Origin: Antedon bifida
Taxonomy: Eukaryota > Echinodermata > Crinoidea > Comatulida > Antedonidae
Length of the DNA stretch: 64,000 bases
Reading direction: 5' to 3'
NCBI GenBank assembly: GCA_963402885.1
Contig: OY727096.1
Span: 31,725,820-31,789,819, forward strand
This document shows positions 59,650-64,000 of the stretch, piece after piece; positions within the stretch are counted from its first letter, which is position 1, and every line of letters starts with the position of its first letter. A model generated the notes under the pieces. The model was not told the origin of the DNA. It saw only the letters and a list, made by a program, of their open reading frames with translations, and did not search any database. Position numbers and translations under genes: made by a program.

Positions 59650-60310
59650 TATAATCATATTAATTGTTGATACTATATACACTCTTTCTTTCGCATTTTG
59701 TTAGATTTCGGTTTTTCCATCCCATAGATGAAGTAGGCCTAATCTAGATTCTTGATACTTAATCATTCTGAAAATACTGTATTGTGAAATTGCTGATATA
59801 GCGCTGTTAGAGTAATTTGGGAAAAACCCTAATAATTCTATTTCGGTTTATGTCTACATTGAACTACATTTGGATTTATTTTATAGAAATGCGTTTTTTA
59901 TTTTTTTTTCCATTCCAATCATAATTATGTACAGTATGTTATATTATAACTAGTCTCTACTGACCAGTTACACATTTTCTTCCATAAATTCTTTACATGT
60001 TCTTATTGGAAGTTGAAGATTTTAGGACAACACGTATTTTGACCGCACCAATGTATATTTGTTCAATTTAGAACATTGACAAAACAATACAAGACAATTA
60101 TAAACAAACTCAAAACCATTTAATAATAATTACTGGATTACAAATATAGTGTGAACATTAATTCAATGCGCATTTTACTAAATGCACGATTATCAAATCA
60201 TTGTGCAATTATACAGTTGGAATTTACCAAAAGAATTGATGAGACAAAATTCATCCGGTTCGTTACTCATTAACTTTTCAATTGTATTTCCACAGTGTAG
60301 GTTTATCGAT
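59650..60310. repeat. Duplicated non-coding segment, copy B (without LINE)
   Basis: The uninterrupted partner of 57280-59370; the site corresponding to the LINE insertion is near 59890-59900. Divergence is clearly higher than the decay of the LINE, so the duplication is older than the insertion. Confidence 0.6.
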
Positions 60311-60716
60311 ATGTTATTTAGTAATGTATAGCCTGATAATGTAGACGTAGGGTAGTTTAATATAAATTTATAAAAGAAAAATAGCCTACAGTATATTTTT
60401 ATTTCTCTCTTGTATATTAAGATTTCACTTACTTATACTTATCCTCCTGGCAGTAGGTATGGCAGACAAGTCTGTAGAAAGGGTCAATCATCCGGGATAT
60501 ATAAACATAAACATTAACTGAGCTTAATGACTACTTACTTACAAAACATTCATATATAGAAATACGTGTATTTGGTTTTATAAGGAATAATACTTTCTTT
60601 TTCGAAACAAAATAATTTACCTACAAAATAAAAGATGTTTTCATCGTCGTCCAATATAGGATGAAATGATAACAATAATCAATATTTATTATATCTAAAT
60701 GCAAATTGGCCTAGAA
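60311..60716. other. AT-rich intergenic DNA, no gene seen
   Basis: Nothing recognised. Confidence 0.45.
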
Positions 60717-61012
60717 AAAAGCGTGGTTCCCACTAGAACGCAACGGAAAGTGCTGTATTGCGTAATCACAAATAGGAACCGACGACGCAATAGTGCTGCA
60801 ATCGCAGATTTGATTTCACACAATTATTAAGCTTGGTTCCCACTAGAACGTAACGCAAGGACGTAAACGCAACGCAAGCGTTTTAACCAATGACAAGCGA
60901 AGTTATAGACAGTTAGCAATCACAAGCGAATAAGCCATCGCTTGTGATTGGTCAATTCACTTGCGTTGCGTTACGTCCTTGCGTTGCGTCGCTAGTGGGA
61001 ACCACGCTTTAG
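60717..61012. mobile_element. MITE with GCGTGGTTCCCACTAG ends, overlapping a related MITE
   Basis: Left end AGCGTGGTTCCCACTAGAAC, right end GCTAGTGGGAACCACGCT at about 60990-61010. It overlaps the TTAA-flanked element 60831-61110, so the locus is a mosaic or a nested pair of related elements. It has an inner palindrome AATCACAAGCGA / TCGCTTGTGATT. Confidence 0.55.
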
Positions 61013-61110
61013 AAGGGCATTGTCTTACGTTGCGTAGATTGCGTTACGTTGCGTAGATTGCGTTACGTTGCGTAGATTGCGTTACGTTGCGTCGATAGTG
61101 GGAACCAAGC
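60831..61110. mobile_element. MITE, GCTTGGTTCCCACTA family, 280 bp, TTAA target
   Basis: TTAA at 60827-60830 and 61111-61114 flank GCTTGGTTCCCACTAGAAC and the inverted end ATAGTGGGAACCAAGC. The body is full of CGTAACGCAA motifs and includes a 19-bp minisatellite (TTGCGTTACGTTGCGTAGA, about four copies, 61030-61095). Another copy is at 2209-2302. Confidence 0.8.
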
Positions 61111-61294
61111 TTAAGCAAAATTGTAACAAAAATGATAGATTTGATTTTTAAATTTCTTTTTTTGCTGTTAATTATCTATTTCTCGTTTTGGTTCTCATTC
61201 ATAGTTTGTTCTTTGAAAAAGAATACTGCGAGACGTGCATAATTACCCCGAATTTACATTTCAGTGTACTCGTGGTATCAAGATCAGGCTTTCA

Positions 61295-62248
61295 TTAGAA
61301 ACTGTCATATTGTTTTTGCAATATTTCATGCTCATGTATCAGTACTGCTGCCAATGCCGTAATATGTTCCTGTAGGTCAGATTTAGATCCATTTTGTATG
61401 TCTTGTATAGTTTTCATCAAATTTATAGAATCCATAATTACATAAATCCCGTTTAGAAATCCAGAGATACCACGGGTCAATTTTGATGGCGTTTTAAATG
61501 GTTTTGCTTTAAGAGATTCTCCTACATCGGCAATGACTGATTCAGCCCGAGAGTAATCCATTTTTAGATTTAACATCCCTCCGATAAAGTAATCTATTCC
61601 AGGCCATTGATGCTTTTTTTCAAACTCATCGACAGCGTCACTGAAGAGTTTACTGGTTGTCATCAAGGATTCAACAGCAGTTTCCATTTGTTCCGTGAGT
61701 TTACGATCTTTTTCTAGCAACCTTGCTACTCGTTTGCTCTGGATGTGAGTAAAGGCACCGTCTGTAATCTCTGCTCCGATAAGAACTGCACTGGATGCCA
61801 GGGTTACTTTAAGTCCGAAAGCATTTAACAAAAGTCCTCCGGTCACGGGGGAAAGCAAAAGTGACCCAATAACAATGATACCACCAATTATACCGGTAAT
61901 CGTAGCACCGGCTTTCACTACATTTTTACCAGTCTCTACCATTATGACTTCACCAATAAACTTGGTCAATTCCTCAATAACCTCTAAGCGATATTTTGAC
62001 CACTCTTTAAAGACACTTCGAAATTCTCCCGTTACTTCTTTTATTTGCGGTTGAATATCATGGATCAACTCAAGCTGTTTGATTTCTTTGTTGGCATGTT
62101 TTGTAAGTTCCCCGGATGGAAGAAAACTTAAGGGATCGTTCAGAACAGTGTCTATCAAAACTGTTGCCATCTGACACAACTCTTTTTTTGATTTACACGT
62201 CCAATGACAGACCAGTGTGTCATACCGCGGGTTAAGGTGCTTACTCAT
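61295..62248 (-). CDS. Apolipoprotein-L-like protein
   Basis: A single-exon coding sequence of 317 residues from MSKHLNPRYD. The start is the first ATG after an acceptor (TTATTTTGCAG, exon from 62254); an in-frame extension upstream is intronic. Residues 1-105 are helical and charged. Residues 110-160 form a glycine-rich hydrophobic hairpin (GATITGIIGGIIVIGSLLL, then SPVTGGLLL) like the membrane-inserting segment of the ApoL family, ending ASSAVLIGAEITD. The C-terminal part (LTRGISGFLNGIYVIMDSIN, LQEHITALAAVL) matches the conserved ApoL tail with its heptad helix. Vertebrate ApoL proteins act on membranes and ion flux; some are secreted. No signal peptide is seen here, so a cytosolic or organelle-membrane role is more likely. 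The gene seems intact. Confidence 0.82.
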   Translation of the reverse strand: MSKHLNPRYDTLVCHWTCKSKKELCQMATVLIDTVLNDPLSFLPSGELTKHANKEIKQLELIHDIQPQIKEVTGEFRSVFKEWSKYRLEVIEELTKFIGEVIMVETGKNVVKAGATITGIIGGIIVIGSLLLSPVTGGLLLNAFGLKVTLASSAVLIGAEITDGAFTHIQSKRVARLLEKDRKLTEQMETAVESLMTTSKLFSDAVDEFEKKHQWPGIDYFIGGMLNLKMDYSRAESVIADVGESLKAKPFKTPSKLTRGISGFLNGIYVIMDSINLMKTIQDIQNGSKSDLQEHITALAAVLIHEHEILQKQYDSF

Positions 62249-62680
62249 AGTGCTCTGCAAAATAATCAAATACATAATTAATCGAAAAATCCAGTAGGAG
62301 AGGGGTACCGTATAATTATCGAATACATTAGTGCCCGGTTGAATAGTAAACAGCACATTAGGCCTAGCGGTCCAGTCAATGTTAGCTGTGCAAGTTTGTA
62401 TAGTGTTGGGTGATTCACATAGTTTAGCTCTATAGACCTAACCTAATAATACTAATTTGTACGCTCGATTTGTCAACAAAATTAAACTGACCTGATGAAA
62501 TAGTTGTTGTAGTACAATAGTTCTCGGAACTCTTAGCAGAGCCTGTACACTTGGAAATGTGTGTATAAGAATGTCCGTTCTGTTGGAACAACTGGCTCGT
62601 CCCCACCTATAATTAGTGCTGTAGTTTCCATAGAATGTTAGTATTTTTAGTTTAGACTTCAACTTCAAATGCATTGATAT
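62249..62680 (-). other. 5' flank and possible non-coding exon of the ApoL-like gene
   Basis: A donor-like ATCAG|GTCAGT (minus strand) ends a possible 5' UTR exon at 62492; together with the acceptor at 62255-62256 this predicts a 237-bp intron. Inferred from splice consensus only. Confidence 0.35.
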
Positions 62681-63385
62681 GATTGGTTTATCAGTAAGTA
62701 TCCTATTGTTATGTAGTTTAGCATAAACAAACTGTAATTCCTACCTTTGAATGTAGAGTCTAGATAACAGTAATCGGAACAGCTGTTATGTGTGTGTCGG
62801 GAAAATCCACTATAATAGTTATCATCCAGTAGTTAGATTTTTAAAGAAAATTTCGATTGTGTGACGTTCGTATCGTTACCCTTGTTTGCATCGTAGTAAT
62901 GATTTATTTTAGTGTCCATTATTTACAGAAAGAAATTGTAAGACAAGTAACGGTATTTTTATATTCCTATTATTAAATCTACTTTAAACTATTAAGACTT
63001 TGCATAAGCATTGCGTGAAATTAGGATTACTGTCAGCACAGATATAAATACACTCGTTATTATCAATTAAGTATTGATGACAGTTTATGAAGTATATTAT
63101 AGTATTGATCATAAATAGTGTGATCGGATGGAATTTAGATCACCTTATACCTATTGTATTTATGAATTATATACTGTATATATTCAGTGCTTGTTTACAG
63201 AATCTTATATAGGTGTACCATATCATATTTTCTCCCATAGTCTGTCGGTTAAAGTGAGACAGAACAAGGCCAACAGCCATAAGTCGCGTGCTCTCAGAAA
63301 AAAATGAACTTTCAAAAAGTAATGTACTTTAAAACTTTTCTGTACATCAAAACAGTTCAAAAAGTACAGAAAAGCGATAAAACGC
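62681..63385. other. AT-rich intergenic DNA, no gene seen
   Basis: No recognisable feature. Confidence 0.45.
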
Positions 63386-63387
63386 AT

Positions 63388-63468
63388 AGTGATACCGGAC
63401 CGACAGACAGACCGACAGACCGACCGACCGACATAGTGAACTATAGAGTCGCGTCCACGCGACTAAAA
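63388..63468. repeat. Dispersed CCGA-hairpin repeat, copy 2
   Basis: A (GACC)/(GACA) run around GACCGACCGACCGACATAG, then TGAACTATAGAGTCGCG, the hairpin GTCGCGT..ACGCGAC, and CTAAAAA. Same order and orientation as 16282-16350. Confidence 0.65.
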
Positions 63469-64000
63469 ACAAAATGTGTTTGCTGCGAAAGATAATTTGT
63501 ATGCATAGTCATGTTGATAAAAATACTCGCTCACACCATACGTTGTCCACCAATCGGTCTTGATTCGTCATTCCGGTGAAAACGCGTAGTGACCGCGCAG
63601 AGTCACTAAACTTACTTCAAATTTGTATAAGACTTGTATGCCTACTAAACAGAGAATATTCTGTCCTATCAGATAGGTGGTAAGCCCCCTGATTATTATT
63701 ATACCAATAATTTGAAGAAAAAAAATGTATTTATATGCAGCAACAACCTGTTAAGCCTATGATAAATGTCATGCTCAGTCTTCGAATACGAATATATTCA
63801 TAACTTAGTGCCTGATCAATAAAAATAAATATGTACAATACATAAACATTCTTAGGACTTCGAAATATGAAACAAAATATTATAGGCCTAAGTCTCCAGC
63901 CTGGACCAGCCCTACCTGTATGGTTAGGGCTGAGCTGAGAAATGTTGAGAAATAACACCCGATTCTGTAGCTGTTAGTACACTCAGTGTGGAAGACTGTC
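63469..64000. other. AT-rich intergenic DNA, no gene seen
   Basis: Nothing recognised up to the window edge. Confidence 0.4.

Noticed and set aside
62249-62356. N-terminal extension of the ApoL-like protein as a signal anchor
   Set aside because: It is hydrophobic, but lies upstream of a good acceptor (TTATTTTGCAG) and is best read as intron.

Overview
The window looks like metazoan, probably deuterostome and most likely echinoderm, nuclear DNA. It is AT-rich, its host genes are intron-rich with GT..AG junctions, and the protein set fits: an adhesion GPCR with HYR and EGF modules, a TRIM-NHL protein, an ANKRA2/RFXANK-type ankyrin protein and an apolipoprotein-L-like protein. The 6-mer AGGCCT recurs throughout. 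The assignment to a phylum is inference; no species is claimed.

Layout. 1-4146: AT-rich non-coding DNA with two small TTAA-flanked MITEs. 4147-15416: an approx. 11.3 kb repeat complex. A 215-bp direct repeat stands at each end; between them are two inverted partial units and then nine head-to-tail units of about 890 bp in two subfamilies (A, 894 bp; B, 890 bp). Every full unit carries the same 27-codon reading frame. The last unit is interrupted by two nested DNA transposons, each with a 5-bp target duplication. 15417-21200: AT-rich non-coding DNA with MITE fragments. 21220-23930: a graveyard of mobile-element fossils (a CXC-type element piece, BEL/Pao gag, Ty3/gypsy-like integrase, an L2 tail). 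24800-28419 (minus): a complete six-exon ANKRA2/RFXANK-like gene. 28750-29190: an AGGCCT-rich tract. 30390-31144: a decayed LINE and a hairpin. 32208-44886 (minus): a complete 17-exon adhesion GPCR gene of 1102 codons by my junctions. 46130-52000: repeats, including an ACGTACGT palindrome and an inverted duplication of paired tRNA-like SINE heads. 52394-54514 (minus): an intronless TRIM-NHL gene. 57280-60310: a duplicated non-coding segment, one copy of which holds a 5'-truncated L2-type LINE. 61295-62248 (minus): an apolipoprotein-L-like gene. The rest is intergenic.

The four host genes are all on the minus strand and have no evident shared pathway, so this is not an operon-like cluster. All exon junctions were placed by hand from splice consensus, reading phase and domain homology. 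In both multi-exon genes the exon lengths and phases close exactly, which is the main internal check. The most unusual object is the array at 4147-15416; I do not recognise it as any known gene family or named satellite.
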